Source: Planctomycetaceae bacterium
GTDB taxonomy: Bacteria; Planctomycetota; Planctomycetia; Pirellulales; Pirellulaceae
DNA: 19,086 bases
Direction of reading: 5' to 3'
Assembly (NCBI GenBank): GCA_002702965.1
Contig: PADE01000079.1
Coordinates: 1 to 19,086 of the forward strand
Below the pieces are notes generated by a model. That model had not been told where the DNA came from. It ran no database searches and saw nothing but the letters and a program-made list of their open reading frames with translations. The translations under genes were made by a program, and so were the position numbers. Below are positions 1-6,850 of the stretch, one piece after another (position 1 is the stretch's first letter; the number at the start of each line of letters is the position of its first letter).

Positions 1-80
1 GATGAGATCCGTCTGAGATGAGATCCGTCTGAGATGAGATCCGTCTGAGATGAGATCCGTCTGAGATGAGATCCGTCTGA
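1..80. repeat. 16-bp tandem repeat, five perfect copies
   Basis: Five identical head-to-tail copies of GATGAGATCCGTCTGA occupy bases 1-80, and the next bases (GATACGG) leave the repeat after three matching positions. The unit is not a multiple of three and no credible gene covers it, so it looks like a non-coding minisatellite. The window starts inside the array, so the true copy number is unknown and may be larger. Confidence 0.97.
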
Positions 81-287
81 GATACGGTACTCACACCCAA
101 GGCGGTACCGGAGTCGGTCCCAAAAGCGCGACCATCACGGACAACGCCGATTACGGGCAATGCGATCCTCGCGGCCAAGCAGAGGGTCGTCGACAGGCAC
201 GACGAGCCGGCCACAAAGCGATTCCGGATCATCTTCGACAAATCCGCCGCTCGATCTCACGGGGCCACCTCTTTGCGGCCCTCGCGG
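81..287. other. Intergenic stretch with no supported gene
   Basis: This stretch lies between the tandem repeat and the stop codon of the amidotransferase-like gene. A short plus-strand open frame runs through it and into the neighbouring gene, but its protein is serine/arginine-rich low complexity and it overlaps a well supported gene antisense. I see no RNA gene or clear terminator here. Confidence 0.5.
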
Positions 288-1796
288 TCAGCGATTCGAC
301 GCAGCACCAGGCGGCTGGCTCCCACCCGTCCATTCCACGTACCGCAGCAGGAATGCCTCGATTCCTGAACTCCACTCGGAGTGACCGCTGCTGACCAGCA
401 CGCGGCCTTTCCCATAACGCCCGGAGATAATCGCCGGTGTGTCGACCATCACTTGAGGATCGGCGCCGTCCACGCCAATCCCCGTGCGATACCAGGCGAG
501 CACTTCGTATTCCGGAAGATCCTGCTGTGTAGCGGGCGAAAAAATGGGGCCGTTGCCGTAGTGATAGTCGAACTTCCCGGACCGCTTACCGAAAACGCGC
601 TGACCGGCAGGGGTGAGTTCGATCTTGACGGTACCGATCCCCCGTGCCCAGTGATCGTGATCGACAATCTGCGCATCGAGCAGACCCAATCCCCACGTGT
701 AGGGCTGGGTGGCCGCCATGTAGGCTCCCGCACAAATCCCGATGTAGCCTCCGCCGCGACGTACAAATCCCTGTACCGCGCGACGACCGGTCGCCTCCAG
801 TGCGTCGAACTGATGGGATGCCATGCCTCCAGGAAACAACGCCACGTCAAACGACTCCAGGCCACCGCTGCGAATCTCCACCGGATGGATGGGATGCGCC
901 TCGACGTAAGGAATGCCGTTCATCAAATCGGTGACAAACGGCATCGGGCGACCACTGCCGGGTCCGTCGTAGATGGCCACGTAGAGTTTGCGGCTGCCGG
1001 TTTTCGCTCGATCGCGGTTCACAAACCGATCGACGCGAGCCTCCGGTCCGAGCATCTCTAACCGCCGCAGCGCGGCGTGTACCAGTAGTCGGTGCTGGCG
1101 GATTCGCACCGCCGCGCGGAGATCTCGAGTGGGGGTCGTGTTGCGGCGGGCGCTGGTGACCAACAGCATCGCGTTGGCGCCGTGTTGCGCACCCCAGCTG
1201 AGGGCAAACGAAGAGCTCGTCTGGTTCGGCAACCGCCACTTGAAATGACCCTGTGGATCGGCCAATTCCGCGTTGATCGCATCCCGCAGCGCCCGCGACA
1301 TCTCCGCGAGGCCCGCGTTGTCGGCGTGGATCAGCGAACCCCCGAGAGTCGCCAGACCCTCTCGCGGATAGTAGAAATCCTCACGCAACTCGATGATCCA
1401 ATCGGGGTCACAGGCAGCCGCGCGGGCAGCGAGCGCGGCCGGAATCGACGGGGCGTCGATACCCACGGTCACCAGTTTCCCGGCGGACAATGACCAGCCC
1501 CCCAGCTGGTTCAATGCGTGCAGGGGAAACCGCTGATCGCGGCGGCCACCGGCCACGACCAACACCGAGGGACCCGGCTTGCCTGAATCAAAAGTCTTTA
1601 CGCGGACGGTCGCGGAGTCGAGCGACGATGGATTTTCAGCCCTCGAACGAGTGTGCGAGGCGAGCAGACAGGCCACCGCGATCCCGATCATCAGTGTCCT
1701 CGGGCGCGCGACCGGACAGTGCGCCGCCCGATTCGCGCCGCGCCGCGCGGTGCCGTCACCGGAACCGACCGTGGTTGGGCAAGAATGGGTCACCAT
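288..1796 (-). CDS. Exported protein: degenerate AstE/M14-like domain plus BPL_N/class I glutamine-amidotransferase-like domain
   Basis: The predicted protein has 502 aa. A basic N-terminal part and a hydrophobic stretch (about residues 35-47, MIGIAVACLLAS) suggest a signal peptide or anchor. Residues about 75-250 follow the layout of succinylglutamate desuccinylase/M14 zinc peptidases, but the metal motifs are changed: GGRRDQR at 83-89 where GGxHGxE is expected, and ELRED at 136-140 where DLHE is expected. Residues about 270-490 form an amidotransferase-like domain with a nucleophile elbow GICAGAY (Cys355) and a late GHSE (His472, Glu474), giving a possible Cys-His-Glu triad, as in the biotin-protein-ligase N-terminal-like family. 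Known family members are mostly uncharacterised in planctomycetes; the substrate is unknown. ATG at 1796 is preceded by AAGGA; an alternative ATG at 1691 (residue 36) has GAGGA but would leave the hydrophobic stretch without basic residues before it. The frame stays open upstream into the sulfatase gene, which I regard as a shadow. It lies 226 bp downstream of the sulfatase on the same strand. Confidence 0.82.
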   Translation of the reverse strand: MVTHSCPTTVGSGDGTARRGANRAAHCPVARPRTLMIGIAVACLLASHTRSRAENPSSLDSATVRVKTFDSGKPGPSVLVVAGGRRDQRFPLHALNQLGGWSLSAGKLVTVGIDAPSIPAALAARAAACDPDWIIELREDFYYPREGLATLGGSLIHADNAGLAEMSRALRDAINAELADPQGHFKWRLPNQTSSSFALSWGAQHGANAMLLVTSARRNTTPTRDLRAAVRIRQHRLLVHAALRRLEMLGPEARVDRFVNRDRAKTGSRKLYVAIYDGPGSGRPMPFVTDLMNGIPYVEAHPIHPVEIRSGGLESFDVALFPGGMASHQFDALEATGRRAVQGFVRRGGGYIGICAGAYMAATQPYTWGLGLLDAQIVDHDHWARGIGTVKIELTPAGQRVFGKRSGKFDYHYGNGPIFSPATQQDLPEYEVLAWYRTGIGVDGADPQVMVDTPAIISGRYGKGRVLVSSGHSEWSSGIEAFLLRYVEWTGGSQPPGAASNR

Positions 1797-2022
1797 CAAC
1801 CGCTTCCTTCTGTGCGGGGAGAGATTCTCGACAGCAAATCGCCCTCCTCGTGCGCGGTGCCACCCGCCACGGTTGCCATCTGCCATTCTGCCACATCGGC
1901 CGGGCGACAGAAAGCGATCTGCCACCCCTGGTCTCATTCGCCATCGGCGAACACTACGCTTGAGCCCCAAAGGGCTGTGCAGCGCGGCGTGAGTGGGCAG
2001 TCGCTGGGACCCGCCCGAAAGG
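1797..2022. other. Intergenic region between sulfatase and amidotransferase-like gene
   Basis: This 226-bp same-strand gap holds two small inverted repeats. TTCGCC-ATC-GGCGAA lies at 1937-1951 and AGCCC-CAAA-GGGCT at 1963-1976. Neither is followed by a T run on the minus strand, so I do not call a terminator. They could be operator-like or chance palindromes. Confidence 0.35.
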
Positions 2023-3465
2023 TCAACCCGATCGGTTGGCAGATTCCGGATAATCATCGCCGTTGAGACTTCGCACCACCGATCGTAACCACGACTGAAG
2101 GCCCTTGCGGAGCCGATCAAAGTGGTCGCGCTCGGACGCCAACAGGTCCTGTTTTTCCGCCGCATCGCGCGACAGGTTGTAGAGTTGCCAGCGGACCGGT
2201 CCGTCCCGGGGGGCAATGCGATGCAGTTTCCAGTCACCCTCGATCCAGGCCGCGTGGCCCGGAAATTCATCCACCGGATACGGCGGATCGGGCAGCTTTG
2301 CGGCCCGGCGACTCGACACATGTGGCTCCAGATCACCACCCGTTTGCTGCGCTTGGAACAAGTCGCTCATCCACGCGGCGGACGGCGTTCGAATCCCGCG
2401 AATCGGGTAGTTCCAGAATCCCATCGACCGCTCGAGTGGTGCGACATTTCTTTCGATGACGGTCTTCAGGCTGATCCCATCCAGGGGGGGCTGATGTTCC
2501 ACCGAGACACCCGCCACATCGAGCAGCGTGGGATAGATGTCACTGGTGCTACATCGCGCAGCCAGCGAGCGGGGCTCGACGATCTGGGCAGGCCATTCCA
2601 GGAAGGCCGGAACCAGCAGTCCCCCGTCGTATACTTTGCCCTTGTTCCCGCGGCGGCCACCCGTCGAACCGACACCCGGCAAAGCGCCGTTGTCGCTACA
2701 GTACCAGAGGAGTGTCTGGTCGCGGATCTTGAGTTCCTTCAGCCGGCTACGCAACCTGCCAAATGCGCGGTCCATGCCGCTGATCTCGCCGTAGAAATTC
2801 TTCCGTTTTGGCGCCACGTCGGGATACAGCTTGCGATCTTCGGCCGCCGCTCGATGCGGCCCATGTGGTGACCCAAACCAGATCACCGCCAGGAAGGGAC
2901 GGGCGCTCCCGGCCTGCGATTCAATCCACTTGAGCGCCGCATCGACGGTGACACGGGAACTCTCGCCGCGGGTCTGAATGGCCTTCCCTTGGAGACTGAG
3001 AATCGGGTCATTGTCGAAAAAGTTGGGGGCGCTGAGCCAGGTCTCAAAGCCATTGCGCCCCGGATGGGCCGGACTGGCGCGCCGCACCGAACCCAAGTGC
3101 CACTTGCCAAAGTGGGCGGTGGCGTAGCCGGCTTGCCCAAGTGCCTCGGCGAGCGTGACTTCCTGAGGTCGAATCGGATACCCCCATTGGAATACCCCCA
3201 TCCGGTTCGGGTGGCGACCCGTCAACACACTGGCGCGGGTCGGAGAACAAACGGGAGCGGCCGCGTAGAAACGATCGAACTTCAACCCGGCCGCCGCCGC
3301 GCGATCGAAATGAGGCGTCTTCAAAACAGGGTGCCCGTTGTACGCCATGTCACCCCAACCCTGATCATCGGCCATCACCAGAACCATGTTGGGCCGGGAG
3401 TCAGGCTCCGCAGCAGGGGCCAGAAACAGTGTGCTCAACAACAGGGGCGGAAGCAGACACACCAT
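2023..3465 (-). CDS. Secreted type I sulfatase (arylsulfatase family)
   Basis: The 480-aa protein begins with a Sec-type signal peptide (residues 1-18, cleavage near APAAEP). The core of the alkaline phosphatase/sulfatase superfamily is clear: MADDQGWGD (31-39) supplies metal-binding aspartates, and CSPTRASVLTGR (73-84) is the formylglycine motif C-x-P-x-R with Cys73 as the residue to be oxidised. FGKWHLG has Lys121 and His123, FGSPHGPH has His201, and CSDNG has Asp258-Asn259. Type I sulfatases hydrolyse sulfate esters after Cys-to-formylglycine conversion; in planctomycetes they usually act on sulfated polysaccharides in or outside the periplasm. The substrate cannot be read from sequence. 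ATG 3465 has GAGGA about 8 bp upstream. No intact FGE is seen nearby, because the FGE-like gene at 14087-15163 lacks the catalytic cysteines. Confidence 0.95.
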   Translation of the reverse strand: MVCLLPPLLLSTLFLAPAAEPDSRPNMVLVMADDQGWGDMAYNGHPVLKTPHFDRAAAAGLKFDRFYAAAPVCSPTRASVLTGRHPNRMGVFQWGYPIRPQEVTLAEALGQAGYATAHFGKWHLGSVRRASPAHPGRNGFETWLSAPNFFDNDPILSLQGKAIQTRGESSRVTVDAALKWIESQAGSARPFLAVIWFGSPHGPHRAAAEDRKLYPDVAPKRKNFYGEISGMDRAFGRLRSRLKELKIRDQTLLWYCSDNGALPGVGSTGGRRGNKGKVYDGGLLVPAFLEWPAQIVEPRSLAARCSTSDIYPTLLDVAGVSVEHQPPLDGISLKTVIERNVAPLERSMGFWNYPIRGIRTPSAAWMSDLFQAQQTGGDLEPHVSSRRAAKLPDPPYPVDEFPGHAAWIEGDWKLHRIAPRDGPVRWQLYNLSRDAAEKQDLLASERDHFDRLRKGLQSWLRSVVRSLNGDDYPESANRSG

Positions 3466-3647
3466 TGGACAACTCCTCGAGGCGGGATGGACTGTGGCTG
3501 GTCAGAAACCACGGCAACCGGGACAAGCTGTCGCCGATGGTCACTTTCCAATCGAACCAGCTTAGATTTTTGCTGTGCGGGTAACGCGCAGCGTCATTTT
3601 CACTTCGCTGCAATTTCTCGAGACGCAGTCAGATTGAGGAGAGGCCT
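3466..3647. other. Upstream region of the sulfatase gene
   Basis: This 182-bp gap should hold the sulfatase promoter if the gene is transcribed alone. A perfect 10-bp palindrome AGAGGCCTCT spans 3640-3649, at the stop codon of the upstream small gene. I see no convincing -35/-10 pair. Confidence 0.35.
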
Positions 3648-4016
3648 CTAAAAAGGCAGCATTCGCGTTGATGAATCATGATATTTCAGCACGTATCGCT
3701 CAATACTTTCCGGCCAAGGTTCGTCGTAGGAATATGCTTCTAGCGTACGGATCTTTCCATCCACGATAAACAGAACAAATCCCGCGCCATGCACTAACCC
3801 ATCGATTTCGGCTTCAACATCTCCGATGTGACACGATCCATTCGAGATCGTCGGGCAGTTTGCAGGCACATTAAAATTGACGTAAAACCCGACGCCGGTC
3901 AATTCGTGGGAGATGGTTGCGTGCGCAAGTTGGGTCCGCAAGACATTGAGACTCGGTGCATCGCCGTTGAGCATTTGCTCCATCACCGCCAATGCAAATT
4001 CAGTGGGATTTCCCAT
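3648..4016 (-). CDS. Small conserved-looking protein of unknown function
   Basis: The predicted protein has 122 aa. I do not recognise a named family with certainty. Visible features are a helical N-terminus (about 1-38), then a mixed beta region with GVGFYVNFNVP (41-51), HGAGFVLFIVDGKIRTLEAYSYDEPWP (76-102) and a short helical tail. The pattern of a glycine/phenylalanine strand, a turn DGK and an aromatic strand ending in DEPWP resembles widespread small cytosolic proteins annotated as hypothetical. No signal peptide or membrane segment is present. ATG 4016 is the best start, although no strong ribosome binding site precedes it; the frame stays open 21 codons upstream. Base composition is visibly less GC-rich than the flanking sulfatase gene, which suggests separate ancestry. 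It lies 182 bp upstream of the sulfatase on the same strand. Confidence 0.6.
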   Translation of the reverse strand: MGNPTEFALAVMEQMLNGDAPSLNVLRTQLAHATISHELTGVGFYVNFNVPANCPTISNGSCHIGDVEAEIDGLVHGAGFVLFIVDGKIRTLEAYSYDEPWPESIERYVLKYHDSSTRMLPF

Positions 4017-4372
4017 CAGACAACATGTCGGGCGTTCGAGAATACAACACCTACCGCCATCGAGAAACACGCCAGGCACTGGCCGTACGTTCTTTGGAGC
4101 CAGATGTCCAAGATAACACGTCGGGTCACCCGGGATTTGTTTTGAGTTCCCCTGCGCGTCGGCTCTACCCGAAAGTCAGCGCATCATGCACGCGCATTTC
4201 AACCCACGGCAGTACGTTGGTTTCCCGTTCTTGTTAAACGGGTTTCCAGTTCTTGTTAAACGGGACGTCAAGTTCGGACCACGTTTCACACCACTCGCCA
4301 CCAGCATCGACGAGCCTCTTGTGGGACACGTGCGCTGGGTTGCCGGGCGAAGTCGATCCGATCGACAGCCAC
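4017..4372. other. Non-coding stretch between the Rieske gene and the small unknown gene
   Basis: This 356-bp stretch has no supported gene. It contains a 22-bp tandem duplication (4219-4262) and otherwise only antisense shadows. The promoter of the small gene at 3648-4016 may lie here, but no clear -35/-10 pair is visible. Confidence 0.5.
4219..4262. repeat. 22-bp tandem duplication with a hairpin in the first copy
   Basis: Two adjacent 22-bp copies (4219-4240 and 4241-4262) differ at a single base (GGTTTCCCG versus GGTTTCCAG), followed by TTCTTGTTAAACG in both. The first copy contains an inverted repeat CCCGTT (4224-4229) / AACGGG (4237-4242) with a 7-nt loop, so the mismatch in copy two weakens the equivalent stem. 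Its role is unknown; it lies in the gap downstream of the Rieske gene. Confidence 0.9.
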
Positions 4373-5977
4373 TTACGTCGATCCTGCCCGGTCGGGAAAA
4401 TCCCGTCCGACCAGATCGATCGCCTGTCGGGCCAGGCGGCGAACGTGTTTCTGCTTGAGTGGCGCTTCGAGAAAACGATGCAGCGCCGCCAGTAACCACT
4501 CAGCCGTGTCAGCATGGCAGTGAGGGACCAATCGCTCCACGGCCATCGTGGTCTTGACCAGGTGGGCGCTAAAGATCGGGTCCCGCATACCATGGTCCAG
4601 CAGTCGCTCCCGTACTTCCGCCAAGAACGGTTCGGCTTCCGCGACCCGCCAATGCGCAAGGTCGATCTGTGGATCCAAAAAACGTTGATTGCGGCCTACA
4701 AAACAGGCCATCTGCAACAGCCCTTGGGGCCACTGGTCGGGAAACTTGTGGCACTGCTCGGCCACGGCCTGCGAGAACGTCAGGGCGTGGGTGAAACTCA
4801 GCCAGCCCACGCTGTCATTGACGGGCCGTTCAAACGAGTCCTGGTAGGACGTGTCAAAACACACCTGATTGCGGGCATTGGCCTGTAACAGAGCGTCAAA
4901 TACCGATTCCACGCGGTGACCGGCAAGACTTGCGGTTACCCAGGACAGCGCGGCGCGGATACCTCCGGATTGCAGGCCTGACATCGCCGGCCGTTCGACA
5001 GCCTCCCCGCCAGCGGCCGGGGTTTCGGCCAGCGCCGCAGCATAGCCATTGAATTCGGGGATCAGGTCTTCGCGCGTGGCGTAACACAGGTGACGGGCCA
5101 GCGCCGGCAGCAGCCATTGCTCACAGGCGGCCCCCAGTTGCCCGATCAGTTCTCCGGTCTTCTGGACGTAGATCAGCGAGTGCCCAAAATCGTTATAGTG
5201 CCGCAGCGCCGCAACGCTGAGACAATACTCCATTCGATCGAAGTGGAGCCCGTCGACCAACCCGCGCCGCACCAGCGCTTCGGCGGTGTCAACACGCTCT
5301 TGTTCGACGGCTTCGAGAAAGGCCGATTCTGAAAAGGAACGACCCGCTTCAGCGTACGCGTATTGGGGCCGCCGCAGGGTGTCGTGCGCCATGTGATCGA
5401 TGGCCTCGGCCAGGCAGACCACCCGACGTTCCCAGTCATTTGTATGCCGCTGCGACAGCGCCATCCAGTCAGCCGCCGCCGCAAAGGCGTGCGACGTCCC
5501 AAACTCCAGTCGGTCATGGGACCAGGCGACCGACCGCCGCACCGCCTGAATCGGATCCAGCTGGTGGAACTGCAACCGCGTCAGTTCTCGGCAGATGCGG
5601 CCGGTATCGCGTTTTTCGAAAGCCCTCTGAAGCCCTACCAGAATGCGCGCCTCCCTGATCGGCAGAGGAGGCCAATCGAGATCGACCCAGACTGCGCCCT
5701 GTTCGACCTTCACCGGAAAACTGCGCACGTGGTCGCCGCCCAGCAAACACTCACCATCCGACAAACGAAATTTCCAGTTGTGCCAGTTACAGGTTATCTC
5801 CTTCTGGAAGTCGTCGCAGGTCCCTTCAGCAAGGGGATACCCTTCATGGGGACAACGATTGTCAATCGCGAAAACCTGATCCTGAAGCTTTATCAGCAGA
5901 ATCTGTAGATGATCACGCCTTATTACAAGGCGACCGTCTTTCAAATCATCAAGTTTCGCAACTACTTCCCAGCCCAT
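4373..5977 (-). CDS. Rieske [2Fe-2S] protein with a long helical C-terminal domain
   Basis: The 534-aa protein starts with a complete Rieske ferredoxin-type domain (about residues 1-100). Cluster ligands are in RCPHEGYPLAEG (Cys42, His44) and TCNWHNWKF (Cys63, His66), so it should bind a [2Fe-2S] cluster and transfer electrons. Residues about 105-534 are a helix-rich domain with many conserved-looking His, Asp and Glu residues, for example HYNDFGHSLIYVQ, YATREDLIPEF, SFTHALTFSQAVAE and HLVKTTMAVERLVPHCHAD. I cannot assign this part to a family with confidence; a questin-oxidase-like helical oxygenase is one hypothesis. No signal peptide is visible, so it is probably cytosolic. ATG 5977 is supported by ungapped alignment with the paralogue starting at 7054; the ribosome binding site is weak. 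The gene begins exactly at the edge of an AT-rich island, so its expression may depend on a promoter inside that island. Confidence 0.85.
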   Translation of the reverse strand: MGWEVVAKLDDLKDGRLVIRRDHLQILLIKLQDQVFAIDNRCPHEGYPLAEGTCDDFQKEITCNWHNWKFRLSDGECLLGGDHVRSFPVKVEQGAVWVDLDWPPLPIREARILVGLQRAFEKRDTGRICRELTRLQFHQLDPIQAVRRSVAWSHDRLEFGTSHAFAAAADWMALSQRHTNDWERRVVCLAEAIDHMAHDTLRRPQYAYAEAGRSFSESAFLEAVEQERVDTAEALVRRGLVDGLHFDRMEYCLSVAALRHYNDFGHSLIYVQKTGELIGQLGAACEQWLLPALARHLCYATREDLIPEFNGYAAALAETPAAGGEAVERPAMSGLQSGGIRAALSWVTASLAGHRVESVFDALLQANARNQVCFDTSYQDSFERPVNDSVGWLSFTHALTFSQAVAEQCHKFPDQWPQGLLQMACFVGRNQRFLDPQIDLAHWRVAEAEPFLAEVRERLLDHGMRDPIFSAHLVKTTMAVERLVPHCHADTAEWLLAALHRFLEAPLKQKHVRRLARQAIDLVGRDFPDRAGST

Positions 5978-6314
5978 CTAGAGCCCGCCCATATAAAACA
6001 ACAAAAATCAAACTAACGATTAAACAATAATATCAAATACAAACCCATCCTTAAATATTTCCATAAATAAATGTGTCTTATTCGTATGTTTGGTGTATTA
6101 GATAGTAGGAGATGGTACTCCACCATCTTTAGGATAGTATTTCAGGAACCAATATATATAGGAGAAATGGGAGCATGAAATGTGAAACGCCAATCAGACT
6201 TAACAAATATCCTAAAACGAAATTAGACTTTGGCCGATTGCGCCTGCACCACATACGGTTTAGAAAATAACATACCAGTAACCAAAGATGATTTAAAAAC
6301 CCCCACCCTTTGTT
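5978..6314. other. AT-rich non-coding part of the island
   Basis: This stretch has no convincing gene. It contains a perfect 7-bp hairpin AGATGGT (6110-6116) / ACCATCT (6122-6128), and a 31-codon plus-strand frame at 6175-6270 that I do not accept as a gene. The sequence directly before the Rieske start at 5977 is very AT-rich and offers TATTAT-like hexamers on the minus strand that could act as a -10, but no clear -35 partner. Confidence 0.5.
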
Positions 6315-6331
6315 TTATGCAATAGGAGGGG
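6295..6331 (-). terminator. Candidate intrinsic terminator of the small membrane-protein operon
   Basis: On the minus strand a GC arm (CCCCTCC, bases 6331-6325) can pair with GGTGGGG (6307-6301) with one internal mismatch and a 17-nt loop, and it is followed by five T residues (6299-6295). The stop codon of the 95-aa gene (6317-6315) lies in the loop. The stem is imperfect, so this is a moderate call. Confidence 0.4.
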
Positions 6332-6602
6332 CATTAATTTTATGTCGGTTTTTCCGCTCGCGGTAATATTCCAAGACTCTAGATGTAAAGAGTAGAAAAA
6401 GTACAAATCCATTTACTGAAATGTATACAAGGATCTCCGCATTCTCAAAAGCGACTTTTTTTTGGTCCACATCATTCGGAGGATCCTGATAAATCAGGTA
6501 AGTCCTATAGCTAAGATAGATGAAACTGACAACTAGGCCTATTTGAATTAACCACTTGCATATTACTTTCGGATCCCACGCGTCTTCTTTGAATGGTGTC
6601 AT
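6315..6602 (-). CDS. Small two-helix membrane protein of unknown function
   Basis: The predicted protein has 95 aa. Two hydrophobic segments are clear: about residues 14-37 (ICKWLIQIGLVVSFIYLSYR) and about 56-76 (ILVYISVNGFVLFLLFTSRV). They are separated by a polar stretch rich in Asp, Lys and Pro (YQDPPNDVDQKK). The C-terminus is strongly basic (YYRERKNRHK), predicting a cytosolic tail by the positive-inside rule. ATG 6602 was chosen because GGGGGAG lies 6 bp upstream and the previous gene stops one base before it (TAA-A-ATG), so the two are likely translationally coupled. An in-frame ATG at 6617 lies inside the previous gene and has a poorer site. I recognise no family. Codon use is AT-rich, unlike the neighbours, which points to transfer or separate ancestry. 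Confidence 0.75.
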   Translation of the reverse strand: MTPFKEDAWDPKVICKWLIQIGLVVSFIYLSYRTYLIYQDPPNDVDQKKVAFENAEILVYISVNGFVLFLLFTSRVLEYYRERKNRHKINAPPIA

Positions 6603-6603
6603 T

Positions 6604-6702
6604 TTAGTCTCCCCCATGCCCCCTAAAGCCCATACGGTAGAGGACAAATACAATGATAGCTACTACTACAGCACCTATAATTCCTACTACATTAAAATCC
6701 AT
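6604..6702 (-). CDS. 32-aa single-helix membrane micropeptide
   Basis: ATG 6702 to TAA 6604 encodes 32 aa: a short N-terminus MDFN, an uninterrupted hydrophobic helix (about residues 5-22, VVGIIGAVVVAIIVFVLY), then a basic/glycine-rich tail RMGFRGHGGD. GGGAG with 7-bp spacing precedes the ATG. The stop codon is one base from the start of the downstream 95-aa membrane protein. The hydrophobic block, good ribosome site and tight coupling argue for a real gene even at this length. Small single-helix proteins commonly act as accessory subunits of membrane complexes or as stress peptides, but nothing here says which. I recognise no family. Confidence 0.65.
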   Translation of the reverse strand: MDFNVVGIIGAVVVAIIVFVLYRMGFRGHGGD

Positions 6703-6762
6703 TGACCTTCTCCCATCACGATTGGAGGGCGAAAAAAATCGAGACCTATTCCCCCGATAATC

Positions 6763-6791
6763 AATTTAGCGCATGTAAATATATAGCGCAA
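6763..6791 (-). promoter_or_regulatory. Candidate promoter with TGCGCTA direct repeats
   Basis: On the minus strand TTGCGC (6791-6786) and TAAATT (6768-6763) are 17 bp apart, giving a partial sigma-70-like match (3/6 and 4/6). A 7-bp direct repeat TGCGCTA occurs at 6790-6784 and 6773-6767, 17 bp apart, overlapping the -35 and abutting the -10. The start codon of the micropeptide lies about 60 bp downstream. The repeat could be an operator, which is inference. Confidence 0.3.
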
Positions 6792-6850
6792 TGGGTTTAC
6801 TAAGTTTTTTGGGGAATTTTTATTTATACAACAACAATGAATACTTCCAC

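Noticed and set aside
1..80. Possible CRISPR array
   Set aside because: The 16-bp units are directly adjacent with no spacers and no cas genes are present.
381..1061. Long plus-strand open frame antisense to the amidotransferase-like gene
   Set aside because: It is the mirror of a well supported gene in GC-rich DNA; its protein shows no recognisable domain.
1797..2339. In-frame extension of the amidotransferase-like gene by 181 codons into the sulfatase gene
   Set aside because: The added residues are arginine-rich without family resemblance, overlap the sulfatase gene by 317 bp, and a good start with a ribosome site exists at 1796.
2380..2400. GTTCGAATCC resembling a tRNA T-loop
   Set aside because: The flanking bases cannot form a T stem or a cloverleaf, and the site lies inside the sulfatase coding region.
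6011..6124. 37-codon minus-strand frame starting at the GATGGTGG hairpin
   Set aside because: It has no ribosome binding site, and its start is inside a hairpin; there is no sign of coding constraint.
6175..6270. 31-codon plus-strand open frame with a GGGAG upstream
   Set aside because: It is short and basic with no hydrophobic or domain pattern; AT-rich DNA can give this by chance.
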